Assembly (NCBI GenBank): GCA_011317545.1
Contig: WUJK01000016.1
Span: 124,001-188,000, forward strand
Length of the DNA: 64,000 bases
DNA from: Coniella vitis
Taxonomy: Eukaryota; Ascomycota; Sordariomycetes; Diaporthales; Schizoparmaceae
Direction: 5' to 3'
This document shows, one piece after another, positions 46,101 to 60,374 of the stretch (position 1 is the stretch's first letter; every line of letters starts with the position of its first letter). The position numbers and the translations under genes were made by a program. A model generated the notes under the pieces. It saw only the letters and a list, made by a program, of their open reading frames with translations, did no database searches and had not been told where the DNA came from.

Positions 46101-48994
46101 GGAACTAATATATATAACGATATCTCCTTATAATAGTAATTATATAAGACGAAGATACGTTTAAAGACCTCTCCGGTATACTAGAAGAGTATCGGAAGTT
46201 TATAAAACTATTTTAAGGAAAATTCGATAACGGCCTATTAGAGTAACCTATACGATTACGAGATCTATTTAAGGAAGGAGAATAACTAAAGTTCTTTCCT
46301 ATCTACGGATTAGATAAGGATAAACTTAAATACTTAGAGAATATATCGACGAAAATCTTAAGAAAGGCTATATTAGACCCCTATTTACTAATAGGATACC
46401 TAATCCTATTTATACTAAAGAAAAACGGTAAACTACGATTATATATTAACTATCGGTAACTTAATAATATTATAATTAAGAATCGATACCCCTTACCTCT
46501 CTTTAAAAACTTAGAGATAGACTTAGAGGAGCCTAATAGTTTATAGCCCTTAACCTTAAAGAAGGATATACGTATATTCGTATTAAACCCGGAGAAGAAT
46601 AGAAAATAGCGTTTAGAATACGCTACGGATATTTCGAATATCTTATTATATTATTCGGACTTACTAACGCCCCTATATTATTCTAGGAAATAATAAACTT
46701 TATCTTATACGAATACCTCGATTATTTTATAATCGCTTACCTAAACGATATCCTTATTTACTTAAAGATATTCGAGGAATACTAGAAGTATATTACGATA
46801 ATCCTATAAATCCTCTAAGATAATAAGATTTTAGTAGAACCTATTAAATATAATTAGAATATTTAAGAAGTTAACTACCTTAGATATACTATTATACTAG
46901 GGTATATACGAATATAGAAAGATAAAGTATAGGTAGTTAGGGATTAGCCTATACCTTAGAACGTTAAGGATATTAGAGCCTTCTTAAGCTATACTAACTT
47001 CTACCGATAATTTATTAAGAATTATAGTAGTATTATAATACTACTTATAGAACTTATAAAAAAGGATATTACCTTTAACTAAAACGAATAGGTATAAAAA
47101 GCCTTTAGTATAATTAAGGATATAGTTATATTAGAACTAATCCTAATCGAAGTAGATTAAGATAAAGTTTTCGAGATCGAGATAAATATATTAGATTATA
47201 TACTCGGTGGATAACTCGGATAACGAGATAATAAAGGACGATTACGGATAGTTAGTAACTTTAATAAGAAGCTAAATAGACTAGAACTTAACTACGGAAA
47301 CGCCTAATTAAGAACTTTATAGTAATAATAGAAGCTTTTAGGGAATAGCGATACTACTTTATCGGCGTAAAATAATAAATTCTTATATATACGGATTATA
47401 AGAACCTTTAGGTATTTACCTTAATAAAGCAGCTTAATAAACGATAAGTTAGATAGTACGAATTTCTATTAGAATTCGATTTTAAGATTATCTGCTATAA
47501 AGGTAAAGAAAACGAATAAGTAGATACTCTTAGCAGACGGTTTAAACTATAAGGATAATAATAGTAAAGACTAAGATATTATAGTAATCTTTAAGGAAGA
47601 TTCGGAAGGCAACCTTACTATATTATCTATTACTAAGGAACTTAATATAATATTATATATTAAAGGAGAAATACCTAACCTCGATAACCTAATAATATTA
47701 GAATAAAACGACTTTATTAGAAGTATTTATAGCGTACTAGTATATAAATACTAAGGAATTAGAGTAACCTATAAAAGGATTTAACGTTATTAGAATCTAC
47801 TAAACCTTAAGAAAACGAGTTACGGATATCGTTAGAAACTATAATATATATAAACGGAATAAGATAGAACGATATAACCTTATAGACTATTATAACCTCT
47901 ACTAATACCTATAATTATTTAGTTATCTATTAATCTAGACTTTATTACTAAGCTACCCCTTTTACGAGAACCTTTAACTTAGATATAATATATAGTATCT
48001 TAATAATAGTTTATAAACTAAGTAAGTATATATACTTCCTACTATATAAGGAAAGTAGTACCGTAGAAGAACTCGTATATATATTCCTCCGTATTATTAT
48101 CGCTAACTACGGAATACCTTAGGAAATTATATTAGATAGAGATAGAAAATTCGTATCGAAATTCTAGATCTTACTTACTAAATACCTCGGAATAATATAA
48201 CGTATATCTACGGCATTTTATCCTTAGATAGACGGATAAACGGAATATACTAACTAGATTATAGAATAATATCTACGATACTATATTAACTATAAATAAG
48301 ATAATTAGGTCGAACTTTTACTAACCGTATAGTTTTGCTTATAATAGCGTAGATACGATAAGTATAGGAAAAATTACTATTCTTCCTACTCTATAGATAT
48401 AACCCTATAGTATACTACGAAATACTATTAGGTAGAAATACAGAAATAGTAGACTAATACGCTAAAAGAATTAAGTAATTATATAAAGATACTCGATATA
48501 TACTTTAGGATATTAAAGAATAAATAACGAAATACGCTAATTAGAAAAGGATTAAGGGATTAATCTTATAGAAGGGAGATAAAGTCTACCTTAACCGTAA
48601 AAATATTAAAACTACTAAACCTAGCGATAAACTTAACTATAAAAAACTCGGACCTTATAAAATTATACGATAGATTTTACTAGTTAACTATAAATTGGAA
48701 ATCTTATATATACGTTTATACCTAATCTTCTATATTTTACTTCTAGAACTAGCACTAATAAATATAGAACTTTCGTACGATATAGATATTATCGAACTAG
48801 AATAAGTATAATACGAAGTTAAATAGATTCTCGACTTATATAAACGCGGATGCGGAAAATAATACCTTATTAAGTAGAAAAATTACGATAATTCGGAAAA
48901 TATATAGGAACCCCTAAAGAACGTCTACTAAGATCTAATTAGGGAATACGAAAATTAGTAAGTAACTTAATAATAGATAAAAATAGGGAACTTA
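43112..48994 (+). pseudogene. Gypsy-2 gag-pol, copy 2, with a dense indel patch
   Basis: Same domains as in copy 1 (gag knuckle at about 44123-44176, reverse transcriptase about 46310-46790, integrase about 47750-48350, chromodomain about 48815-48900). Within about 44200-48380 there are roughly thirty 1-2 base insertions and deletions, many in homopolymers, which shift the frame repeatedly. Outside that patch the two copies agree in length exactly. The change is irrelevant to function, because the gene was already dead, but informative about assembly or history. Confidence 0.9.
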
Positions 48995-49785
48995 TTAACG
49001 ATTAGATAAGCCTCCTTTATTAAAAACGCTAGCTAGATCTAGTAACCTACTAAACTCTATAATCGACTAGTTTATAATCCTAAATTACGAATTAGAAGCC
49101 CTAATACCCTATAAATTACTAATAAGAAAATTAGATAAAGATAACGGAGAAATCCTAGACTAATTAAAATCCTCTAATACGGTAATTATAAAACCCTTAG
49201 GTAACGGGCCTTCGGGAACGGCTAACTCCGTAAGATACTTTATAGCTTCGGCGGCTAAACGCTCCTTTTCTAACTCCTCCGCTTTAATACGATCTAACTC
49301 TTCGATTATATTTAAATTATAACGAATAATACGCGTTATCTTATTAGCCTATATATAACGCTCCTTACGTAATCGGCGTACTTTCGTAATAGCTTATTTA
49401 AGTTCCTCTTTAATAGTATTAAGGGCCGCCTTAGCTAACGAATATTAACGGGTAATTTTTTATATCTATATAGGAGTTAAGCCCTATATATCGTAGTTTC
49501 CCCGCTTATAGCGAATATATTCCGAATAGCGAGAAGAATCCTCTTCGGAGGCTAAGTAAGGAACTTAATAGGATTAGTAAGAAGAATAGGAGGGTATCTT
49601 AGAATAACGATCTAGTACGGATAATTAAAGAGAAGAAGTTTATTCGGTCTTCTTATAACGAACCTTATTAATTCTCGACGATATAACGAATTAGGAAGGT
49701 ATAATCCGAAGTAAGAATATTAGGTAGGACTATTTATAGAAATACTATAGGTCTTTAGGGATAAAGACCGATAGAAGGGAGATAA

Positions 49786-50268
49786 TATTATAACCTACGG
49801 TTATATAGGTTATAGGAATAGGCTAGCGTAATTATATACTAGTAAATCGGAACCTTAACGGACCGATAGGGATCTCTTATATAATAAAGTTATACTAGAT
49901 AATATAACTAGGGTTAGGGTTATATAGGATAAGGGTAGATTATAAGGACCGTACTACGACTCTATCGACTTAGACCGTAATAATCGACAAGCGATATTAT
50001 CGGTCTAAGGTATTATTTAGGAAATAGCAGTTAATAATAAAAGGATATAAGGATAGGAGTTTATAGCTTAATATTAGATAGTTTCCTTATAATCTTTAGT
50101 TATAAATCTAAGTATTATTTTATATAATAGGGTAATCCCTCTTAATTACTTATAATACTTAATATTGCTCGATAAACGTACGGAGACTTAAAGGTAATAC
50201 TTCCCCGCCTACTAATATATAACTTATAGGTACTTCCAGAATCAGGGATTCAGGTAAGGATTATTATA
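49786..50268 (+). repeat. Gypsy-2 3' LTR, copy 2
   Basis: Aligns with 20052-20534 with very few changes, for example CGACAAGCG where copy 1 has CGACGAGCG (CpG to CpA). Confidence 0.92.
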
Positions 50269-50273
50269 CTCCT

Positions 50274-51234
50274 ATATACGATTCTATATAAGAGTAGCTA
50301 GTTTTCCTCCTATTCCTCGGTAGTATTATTAAGGTCGATAAAGTTAATATCGGCTATATTAATCCCCGTCTCCCGAATAGCTCTTAAGGTAATAGGCGGG
50401 TATATAGGTAGGAGGGGGTAATAAGCGATTCTATAGTTCGAACGTTTATACCTATAATAAAATCCCTACTCTTTCTTATATATAATCTCCGCTTAGTTAA
50501 CCTATCTTATATACTATTTATTAGCTTATAATATATTAATATTAATTATAGCTATATCCCTATCGGGATCCGTATAAGGGTTTTATAGTTTCTATTTATT
50601 TCCTCCTATTTACTAAGCCGTTCTAAAGCGCTATATTATAGCGCCGGATAAGTAGCTTAAGGGCGAAATATAATTATTATCTCGGATAGCGATATAACTT
50701 TCTAACTTAGCCGAGATACGGAAAGCTTTCTTTACCTAATTATTATATATCGACGGTATCTTTATACTAATAAGCTATATATATAATACGCTATTAATAG
50801 CGCCCTTTAGGTATATTAACTTAGCTAAGTTCGGCTATTTTATACCGCCGGAGTTTATTAATAATTTCTCCTATTAGGAGAAGAAGTTAGAGAAGGATTA
50901 ACCTTTCTTTTAGGTAAAGCTATAAAGCCTTTAGGAAGTAGTAATAATATAGTTCTCGTTATAATATCGGTAGCGGAGCTATTATAGGAATAAGGAGGGT
51001 TTCTAAAGGCTATAGTCTCCTTCTATAATATAATAGCTCCGCGCTATAACCTTTATATCTCCCTCTAAGTACTTATAGATTTCTTAGAACTTATCTATAT
51101 AATTCCCGATAAAATAGGTATTTCGGATAAGTTTATACCTTATAATATACTCCTAAGCTAGGAATTAAGTATATATACCCTTAAAGTTCGCTAGCTAAGA
51201 AAGGGGCTTACGTTTAGGTATAATTATACTCTCT
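50274..51234 (-). pseudogene. Gypsy-1 gag, copy 2
   Basis: Counterpart of 20540-21500 at +29734, with the zinc-knuckle remnant at about 50479-50419. Near-identical to copy 1. Confidence 0.75.
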
Positions 51235-52011
51235 AGGGCCTTATCTATATCGATATCGGCGTCTTTTATATCTTAGGAGGTAGGAATAGGGATATAGGTA
51301 TCTTCTAGTTTATTAGGTGCCGGGTTAGGGTATTCGGCCGCTAGGTTACTAATACTTATTAATAGCTCCTATAATAATAGATTATAGGATTATTCGATTT
51401 ATATAAGTTATATTATAAGCGTTTCTAGGTTTCGTATACTATCTTCGCGCTATTATTATACTATTCGTTTAATAATATACCGCTACTTATCTATTATTTA
51501 AATAACTATTTATTATATAGTTATTATTATATTATTATTATCGTTATTCGCTTAGGTAGGGAGTTATCCGAATTATTTATTATAGGGGAACGATATCCTA
51601 AGGCTATACGCCGAATAAGTATATAAATACCGTTAGATATATAGGGTAGGTAGAAAGAAGTTAGTTAAATATAAACGGGTATTAAGAGAGCGTTTATAAT
51701 TATAATCCTAATTTCTATTATTAACTAACTTAAGGAGAGAAGTAAGGGTAATATCTATATAATAGCGTAAGAGCTACTCTTAAATAGCTCTTACGCTTAA
51801 GATCTACCTTTAGATAGAGTTTTCTATAGGTCTACCGTTAATATAAGTGCTATTACCGATAGTCTTTTAAGCGGCTTATAAGCTATTTGGAAAGTGCTAT
51901 TATTTAGCGCTTATATAATACTAATCTCTAGACGGGAAGGGAATATATTAACTAAGGCTTCGTACCCTAGTATACCGAAGCCGTATATTTACCCGTAGCC
52001 CTATAATAGTT
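51235..52011 (-). other. Gypsy-1 5' leader and presumed LTR, copy 2
   Basis: Counterpart of 21501-22277, with the 13-bp inverted repeat at 51764-51797. A CpG at about 51960 (CTTCGTACC) is TpG in copy 1 (CTTTGTACC). Confidence 0.45.
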
Positions 52012-52893
52012 ATATTGCGTTAGCTTATTCTTATAACCTATATAATCGTAGGTTATAATATTATCTCCCTTCTATCGGTCTTTATCCCTAAAAACTTATA
52101 GTATTTCCGTAAATAATCCTGCTTAATATTCTTACTTCGGATTATACTTTCCTAATTCGTTATATCGTCGTTTTCTCGTATAACGAAACCTCGTTCGTTA
52201 AATCTAAGGTCTAACTCTACTAAATAAAAGTTATCCTTATACTCGATTATTCTTTCGAACGCTTTTAAGATATATCCTTATTCTTATTACGATTCTAAGG
52301 GTAAGACTTCTTATTAAGTTTCCCCTAGTAATTCTTCTCGCTACGCCGAATATATATATTTAAAGCTTCCTTATTACGATATTTTAGAGATAATTAATTC
52401 TACCGACCTTTTATATATTTCTTCGTAGTATTAAAAGTTAGAGAATAAGATCGAGGAGCTAGAAGATAAACTAATACGCTTATATAAGCAGAAGAAAATA
52501 TAGCGGGAGCGGATAATACGTATTATTCGTTATAGTTTATCGAATCTAGAAGACTTAGATCGTATAGAATATAAGGAGGCGGAGAAGGAGCGTTTAGCTA
52601 CCGAGGCTAAATATCGTCTTATAAAGCCGATTATTCCTAAAGGCCTATTACCTAAGGGTTTTATAACTATTATATTAGAGGATTTTAATTAGTCCGAGGT
52701 TTCTCCGTTATCTCTTCGTTTAATTTTCTTATTAATAATTTATTAGGTATTAGGGCTTCTAATTCGTAATTTAGGATTATAGATTAGTATACTACGGGGT
52801 TTAACCTAGGTTCTTATAATATTAGGGCTTCTTAATCCTTAATAAGGGGTCTAGTTATTCCTATAGGTAGTTATTATAGTTAACGATACGAGT

Positions 52894-52965
52894 AGTTTTA
52901 TAGCTTAGTAGTTAGAGTTCCTAGTTTCTTATTAAGAGGTCCGGGGTTCGATTCCCTATAATACC
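52894..52965 (+). pseudogene. tRNA-like fossil, copy 2
   Basis: Identical to 23160-23231, including the B box GGTTCGATTCC, the wobble-paired D arm and the 5-nt variable loop. Confidence 0.6.
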
Positions 52966-55900
52966 TTCTTTATCCGAGGCTATAATAACTTTTTATTTTT
53001 ATATTCTTTAATAAGGTCTAGGTAAATATTCTTTAGTAATTCCTAAGTATTTTCCGAATTATTATAATTTTTCTATTTAATAAGGTATTATTTTCCGCGT
53101 CTATATTTATATAAGTCGAGAATCTATTTAACTTTATATTATATTTATTCTAATTCGATAATATCTATATCGTACGAAAGTTCTGCGTCTACTAATGCTA
53201 ATTCTAGGAGTAAAATATAGAAGACTAGGTATAGGCGTATATATAGGATTTCCAATTTATAGTTAATTAGTAAAATCTATTATATAATTTTATAAGGTCC
53301 GAGTTTTTTATAATCGAGTTTATCGCTAGGTTTAATAGTTTAATATTTTTATAATTAAGGTAGACTTTATCTCCCTTCTATAGGATTAGTCCTTTAATCC
53401 TTTTCTAATTAGTATATTTTATTATTTATTCTTTAATATCCTAAAGTATATATTAAATATCTTTATATAATTATTTAATTCTTCTAGTATATTAATCTGC
53501 CGTTTCTACGTTTCTACCTAATAGTATTTTATAATATACCGTAGGGTTATATCCGTAGAGTAGGAAGAATAGTAATTTTCCTATACTTATCGTATTTATA
53601 CTATTATAGGCGAATTATACTATAAGTAAGAATTCGACCTAGTTATCCTATTCGTAGTTAATATAATATTATAGATATTATTTTATAATCTAGTTAATAT
53701 ATTCTATTTATCCGTTTATCTAAGGATAAAATACCGTAGATATATATTATATTATTCCGAGGTATTTAATAAGTAAGATTTAGAATTTTAATATAAATTT
53801 TCTATCTCTATCTAATATAATTTCCTAAGGTATTCTATAGTTAGCGATAATAATACGGAGGAATATATATACGAGTTCTTCTATAATATTACTTTATTTA
53901 TATAATAGGAAGTATATATACTTACTTAATCTATAAACTATTACTAAGATATTATCGTATTATACTTAAATTAAGGGTTCTTATAAGAGGGGTAGCTTAG
54001 TAATAAAGTTTAGATTAATAGATAATTAAATAGTCGTAGGTATTAGTAGAGGTTATAATAATCTATAAGGTTTATACTATTCTATCTTATTCCGTTTATA
54101 TATATTATAGTTATTAATAATATCTATAACTCGTTTCTTAAGGTTCGGTAGATTTTAATAACGTTGGATCCTTTTATAGGTTGCTTTAATTCCTTAATAT
54201 CTATATACTAATACGCTATAGATACTTCTAATATAATCGTTTTATTCCGATATTATTATACTATCGAGGTTAGGTATTTTTCCTTCGATATATAATATTA
54301 CATTAAGTTCCTTAGTAATAGATAGTATAATAAGGTTACCTTCCGAATCTTCCTTAAAGATTATTATAATATCTTAATCTTTACTATTATTATCCCTATA
54401 ATTTAACTATCTATTAAGAGTATCTATTCGCTCGTTTTCTTTACCTTTACGGTAAATAGTCTTAAAGTCGAATTCTAATAGAAATTCGTATTATCTAACT
54501 TACTATTTATTAAGCTACTTTATCGAGGTAAAGGTTTAAAAGTTCTTATAATCTATATATATAAGAATTTATTATTTTACGCTAATAAGGTAGTATCGTT
54601 ATTCCCTAAAGGCTTTTATTATTATTATAAGTCTTAATCGGATATCCTATAGTTAAGTTCTAATCCGTTTAATTTCTTACTAAAGTTACTAATTATCTAT
54701 AATCGTCCTTTATTGTCTCGTTATCCGAGTTATCTACCGAGTATATAATCTAATATATTTATCTCGATCTCGAAAACTTTATTATAGTTTACTTCGATTA
54801 GGATTAGTTCTAATATAACTATATCTTTAATTATATTAAAGGCTTTTTATACCTATTTATTCTAATTAAAGGTAATATCCTTTTTCGTAAATTCTATAAA
54901 TAGTATTATAATATTATTATAGTTCTTAATAAATTATCGGTAGAAATTAGTATAGCCTAAAAGGGCTTTAATATCCTTAATATTCTAGGGTATAAGCTAA
55001 TCCCTAACTATTTATACTTTATCTTTCTATATTCGTATATACCTTAGTATAATAGTATATCCAAGGTAGTTAACTTCTTAAGTATTCTAATTATATTTAA
55101 TAGGTTTTATTAAAATCTTATTATCTTAGAGGATTTATAGGATTATTATAATATACTTCTAATATTCTTTAAATATCTTTAAGTAAATAAGGATATTATT
55201 TAGCTAAACGATTATAAAATAATCGAGGTATTTATATAAGATAAAGTTTATTATTTCCTAGAATAATACGAGGGCGTTAGTAAGTCCGAATAGTATAATA
55301 AGATATTCGAAATATCTATAGCGTATTCTAAACGCTATTTTCTATTCTTATCCGGGTTTAATACGGATATATATATATCCTTCCTTAAGGTTAAGGGCTA
55401 TAAACTATTAAGCTCCTTTAAGTTTATCTCTAAGTTCTTTAAAGAGAGGTAAAGGGTATTAATTCTTAATTATAATATTATTAAATTACCGATAATTAAT
55501 ATATAATCGTAGTTTATTATTCTTCTTTAGTATAAATAGGATTAGGTATCTTATTAATAAATATAATAATCTAATATAGCCTTTCTTAAGGTTGTTATCG
55601 ATATATTCTCTAAATACTTTAAGTTTATCCTTATCTAATCCGTAGATAGGAAAGAACTTTAATTATTCTCTTTCTTTAAGTAGGATTTTATAATCGTATA
55701 GGCTATACTCTAATAGGCTATTATCGAATTTTCCTTAAAATAGTTTCGTAAACTTCCGATATTCTTTTAATATATCGGAGAGGTCTCTAAATATATCTTT
55801 ATCTTATATAATCGCTATTATAAGGAGATATCGTTATATATACTTAATTCCTTCTTAAACTTATTATAATAATATATCTTATTATTTATAAAATCCTATT

Positions 55901-56596
55901 ATATCGTATCTTAATCTATTATATCCCTTCTTTTATTAGGTATTAACTATCGCTAGATCCTTTTCTATAAGCTATCGAGGTTTATCGTATCCTAGGGTAG
56001 TTATTATCTTAACTCTTCTCGATTTAGAGGTATATATAAATTCGTTTAAGCCCCTATCGTCTAGGTATTACTTAGTAACTAAATCCGATCCTACGCCTTT
56101 AACTATAACCGCTTCTTAGGTATCCGTTTTATCCTATAAAATATAACTATTAATCTAATCGATTCGAGGATTTTCCTTTTTTAACTATAATATACCTAAA
56201 ATTAGCTCGTATTATACAGTATCCGTAATATCGAAGTTTATTAGTATTATATATCCGTAGATTATAACTAATAATTAATTAGATTCTATATCGATAATAC
56301 CTTAGCTATAAGCGATTTTTATACCTTTTATAATACTAAATTTATAGGGTTTTATCTTCTTCTTCTAAGGTATCCGTTCTCTATTAATAACGCTTAGGGA
56401 TATAAAGTTTCCTTATACTCCGCTATCTAGGAGTATTATATAGTATTTATCGTTAATTCGTACTACGATTTTTAAATATTCGTATATTAAGCTATCTATT
56501 ATATAAAGGGACTTTATTATAAGTCCTAATCGCTTATTATCCTTTATAAGCGATCCTTACCTTTTAGGTTCTATTATTCTTATTATACTTTAAGGG

Positions 56597-57228
56597 TGTT
56601 GGAGGTTATAATATATAATAGTAAAGAGGATCGAGGGGATTAAAGAATAAAGAAGAGGGTTAATAGTAGTTATATTATATCGAAGTGCTTATTAACTTGC
56701 TTATTACTATCTATCTTTAAGTCGGAAGGAATCCCTATATTTATAGTTATTCTTAAGCTATATTCTCGAATCTTCTTTTAATTAATTTATAATATTAATT
56801 ATAAATGCGTATTATTTAGTTATTCTAGTTGGTAAGGACTGGAGAGATATATCCTTCCGCGTAGCGAGTGTGGCAAGTGATTACGCGGCTTGAAAGATTC
56901 GAGTATCTTCTAGCACCTTCTGCTAACGTCATTGCTTACGTAATCAACCCTATATATTTTATTATAGTATATAGATATATACCCTATACTGATTATAAAT
57001 ATATTAGTTATAGCTTATATACTCGTCTAGTTATTAAAATATTAGCGAAAGTTATTTAAAAGTATTTAAGAGATTTTAAATTCTTCTGCTTTCTTTTGCT
57101 TATTTTAAGCTTATTTGGGTAGTTATATAGCTATAACTTTAGTATATAGGCATATTATAGTGTTATAGTTATAAAATAGATATTTTATATTACGTAAGCA
57201 TTCTTATATATAGTTATATAGTCTTATA
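56597..57228. mobile_element. Solo LTR, 632 bp, TGTTGGAG type, copy 2
   Basis: Same insertion as 26863-27494, with AAGGG on both sides (56592-56596 and 57229-57233). The less-damaged middle (about 56800-56945) is again CpA/TpG-rich. Confidence 0.85.
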
Positions 57229-58914
57229 AAGGGCTACTATTTATACTAGGTTCTTAGCTTATTATATTCCGTATCGTATATATACTACGGCCTATCGCTA
57301 TAAGCGCGCTTAGTTTTCTTCTTCCGTATAAGGAGTTTATACTCCGGGCTAACTATCCTTAAGGTTATAATAGGTATATACTTTATCCGCTAGGTATTCT
57401 ATATAATCGGCGCGCTTATAGAAGCTATAGTATATAGGTTCTATATATACGGGCTTTATAAGCTTTTCCCTTTATTTCTATTCGTATATTCTATACTAGT
57501 TAAGCGCTTTTTCTTACGTATAAAGTGCGTACTAAGGTATTATATATTAATACTATTTTATTTATCGCGTAGTATATCCGTAGGGGGTATTATATATAAG
57601 GCTAATACTAATATAATTTCGCCTTATTCTATATACTTTATAATAGTCGCTATTATCGTCGTCGTAGGCGATAGTACGTTGCCCTAATTTACGTATAGGG
57701 AACTATTCGTTAGTTACCTTATATTAGAAGTATTATTTATAATTATATATAATATAGGTAAACTATACGATCTAGTAATACTTTTCGTAGAGATAATTAA
57801 TTCGTATATCTTCCTATATAAGGGGGGTTTCGTCTTAATAGGTTATTATCCTAAATAGTTCTCTAAGTATAATACCGTAGATAAGGTAATATATATCTCC
57901 TTTATCGATATCTTCGTCTATAGAGCTTTCTAATTCTAAGCTCGTTTCTTTATTAATAGTTTAGGTACTAGTATTCTAACCGATATTAAGCGTTTCCTAT
58001 TATTCTATAATTTTCGTAATATCGCTTTATAAAACGTCCGTTTTATTAGGTAGTTTATACCCTTTTATATTATACTAATAGGGGTATTCCCTAATAAGCT
58101 AGGCTTATTATTTTATTACTAGGTTTTTAAATAAACCGTTATCCGTTAGGAAAGATATTCTTTAAGTAATTATAATTTATCGTTCCTTATAAGGTTTCTA
58201 AGGGAACTATCCTAAGCCTTATTTTACCGAGAGGTATATTATATAATTATCCTTATAATAGAAGGTCTAGTTAAGGAGTCTATAATCGGGATCGTCCGAT
58301 ATTTACTCTAAAAGCTAGTTTTAGTTAGGAGTAGAGTCCGTAATCTCGCGTATTATAATATTAGCTTATCGTCCTTCGAGGATTTTCTTAAATTCTCTAG
58401 GTTTCTTAAGTTATCGGTATTCTTATATAAAGTAGCCTATCTTATTATAATTAAAGTATTCCTTACTTATAGGTTTACGCTAAGCTATATTAAGCTCTAT
58501 AGATCCTATATATATAATACTATTAACTATTATACCTTATTATTAGAAGCTACGGTTAATTATCTATTAAATCCGCCGTCCTATATTAATATAATTCCTC
58601 TATATAATATAGCTTCCTCCTTTCTTACTTTTCTCTATATATCTTTCGTAAAAACGGTTATCGATATAGATAATATTATTACTAAATATTATAAAGTCTT
58701 CGGGCTAATCCTATTTAGAGATTTCGTCCTTAAGCTTATCCTTAAATCCTCTATAATAGTATTTTATAAGGTTTTTATCTTCCTAAAGGAGGTATACTAA
58801 GAGTTATTTAAAGCGGGTTATATAGGCTAAAATAGACTTATTTTACTTAAGTTCTATAAGTTATTAGGCTATAATCCGTTCTTCGTTAAGATTGCTAAAT
58901 ATTTCCTTAAGGAT

Positions 58915-59105
58915 TATCATAGGCCTACCTATGTAATATTGCCTTCGCCCGACGTGCCTGATAAGTTGACTAGATCTTCTGAAACGTGTTCAGAAGATTG
59001 CGTACCTTTTGCCTTAACCGCCCAAGCGAAAGGTTCCGTACGTTGGAGACAGCCGTAGGAACGCTAGTTAATTCCTGGAGCCCTATAAGGGGCCAGCCCG
59101 TTATA
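58915..59105 (+). mobile_element. TRIM-family solo LTR, 191 bp, copy 2
   Basis: Same insertion as 29181-29371, with AGGAT on both sides. The start reads TATCATAGGCCTACC against TGTCACAGGCCCACC in copy 1, while GTTGACTAG and GTGTTCAGAAG here are GTTAACTAG and GTGTTTAGAAG in copy 1. The two alleles have lost different CpA/TpG sites. Confidence 0.92.
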
Positions 59106-59669
59106 AGGATATATTCGAATCCTACGAATAAATCGAATATATTCTTAGTAATCGTTTTACGTTAATCGAGGTTACCTAAGTATTTAATATAGTTACGAAG
59201 TAAGGGTTTATATTAGATAAGCGCGTTTTTTTTAAATTATATACCGGCTAGGATAACTTTATTAGGTTTAGTAATAAACTAAGCTACGTTATATAGGAAG
59301 TACGCCTTATAATATATAAGGAATCCTTAAAGCGTTTTTTAATTACCGTTATATATAGTAGGTTTATCTATCTTATAGCTATTACCGGTATTTTAAATAA
59401 TAAGCGCTAGGGGTATAGCGGCTATAGCTTAGTATTATTCGAGCTATTAGGCCTACCTATAGATAGTACGATTCTATTATTCCTAATTCTACTAGAGTAT
59501 AATAAATTATTAAGTAAGTTCGATTAATTAGTATATTATATCTTCTTAAGTTATAACCTAATAACGTCCTTCTCCTAAGGTAGACGAGGTAAGAATTTAA
59601 GGAGCTATTATTATACTTAATATTACCTAAGAGGTATATATAGACCGTCCTAAATAAGAGTTATAAAAA

Positions 59670-60096
59670 TATAATAATCCTTACCTAAATCCCGGATTCT
59701 GGAAGTACCTATAAGTTATATATTAGTAGGCGGGGAAGTATTACCTTTAAGTCTTCGTACGTTATCGAGTAATATTAAGTATTATAAGTAATTAAAAAGG
59801 ATTACCCTATTATATAAAATAATACTTAGATTTATAACTAAAGATTATAAGGAAACTATCTAATATTAAGCTATAAACTCCTATCCTTATATCCTTTTAT
59901 TATCTTAATAAGTCGATATAGTCGATATCGATTCTATCGATCGTATAACCATTAGGACCCTAACCCTGATTATATTATTATAGATATCCAGATATCCTTA
60001 TATAAGAGATCTCTATCGGTCCGTTAAGGTTCCGATTTGCTAGCATATAGTTGCGCTGGCCTGTTCCTATAACCTGTATAACCGTGGGTTATAACA
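59670..60096 (-). repeat. Gypsy-2b 5' LTR, copy 2
   Basis: Counterpart of 29936-30362 with no visible change. Ends at GGGTTATAACA. Confidence 0.9.
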
Positions 60097-60374
60097 CGTT
60101 ATTATTATTATTTTTACTATTAGTCTTAGTAATCTTTTTATTCTTTTTATTACTAGTCTTAATCTTCTTAATCTTCTTTATAGCGGGGGCGATAGCGGCG
60201 GCGGCGGCGGCGGGGGGCTATTATAATTTACGCTTCTTACTAACTTAAGGATTATCTATATATATAGTAGTTAGTATAATAATTAATACGGTATAGATTC
60301 TATAAATATTATATATTAAAAGGTAATATATACTAGCGGCGATAGCGGGGGCAGCGGTCTACTATACTTTACGA
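60097..60374. other. Unassigned AT-rich DNA with a (GCG)n tract, copy 2
   Basis: Counterpart of 30363-30640; the GCG run is at about 60193-60220. No gene is seen. Confidence 0.6.

Larger units (their letters stand above)
42628..50268 (+). mobile_element. Gypsy-2 complete chromovirus, copy 2
   Basis: LTRs at 42628-43110 and 49786-50268, CTCCT at 42623-42627 and 50269-50273. The length is 7641 bp, 2 bp more than copy 1, the net result of many opposing 1-2 base indels confined to about 44200-48380. Where I compared about ten of these with the inverted Gypsy-2b, copy 1 had the expected length and copy 2 did not. Confidence 0.95.
53034..59614 (-). pseudogene. Gypsy-2b gag-pol, copy 2
   Basis: Mirror-order domains as in copy 1: chromodomain about 53052-53154, integrase core about 53984-54024, RT active site about 55179-55209, protease about 56412-56441, gag knuckle about 58411-58466. 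Differences from copy 1 are isolated transitions. Confidence 0.9.
52012..60096 (-). mobile_element. Gypsy-2b inverted chromovirus, copy 2
   Basis: Counterpart of 22278-30362 at exactly +29734 throughout. 5' LTR at 59670-60096, 3' LTR remnant at 52012-52060, the 632-bp solo LTR at 56597-57228 and the TRIM-family solo LTR at 58915-59105. Unlike the plus-strand Gypsy-2, this 8.1-kb stretch shows no indels between copies. Confidence 0.92.
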
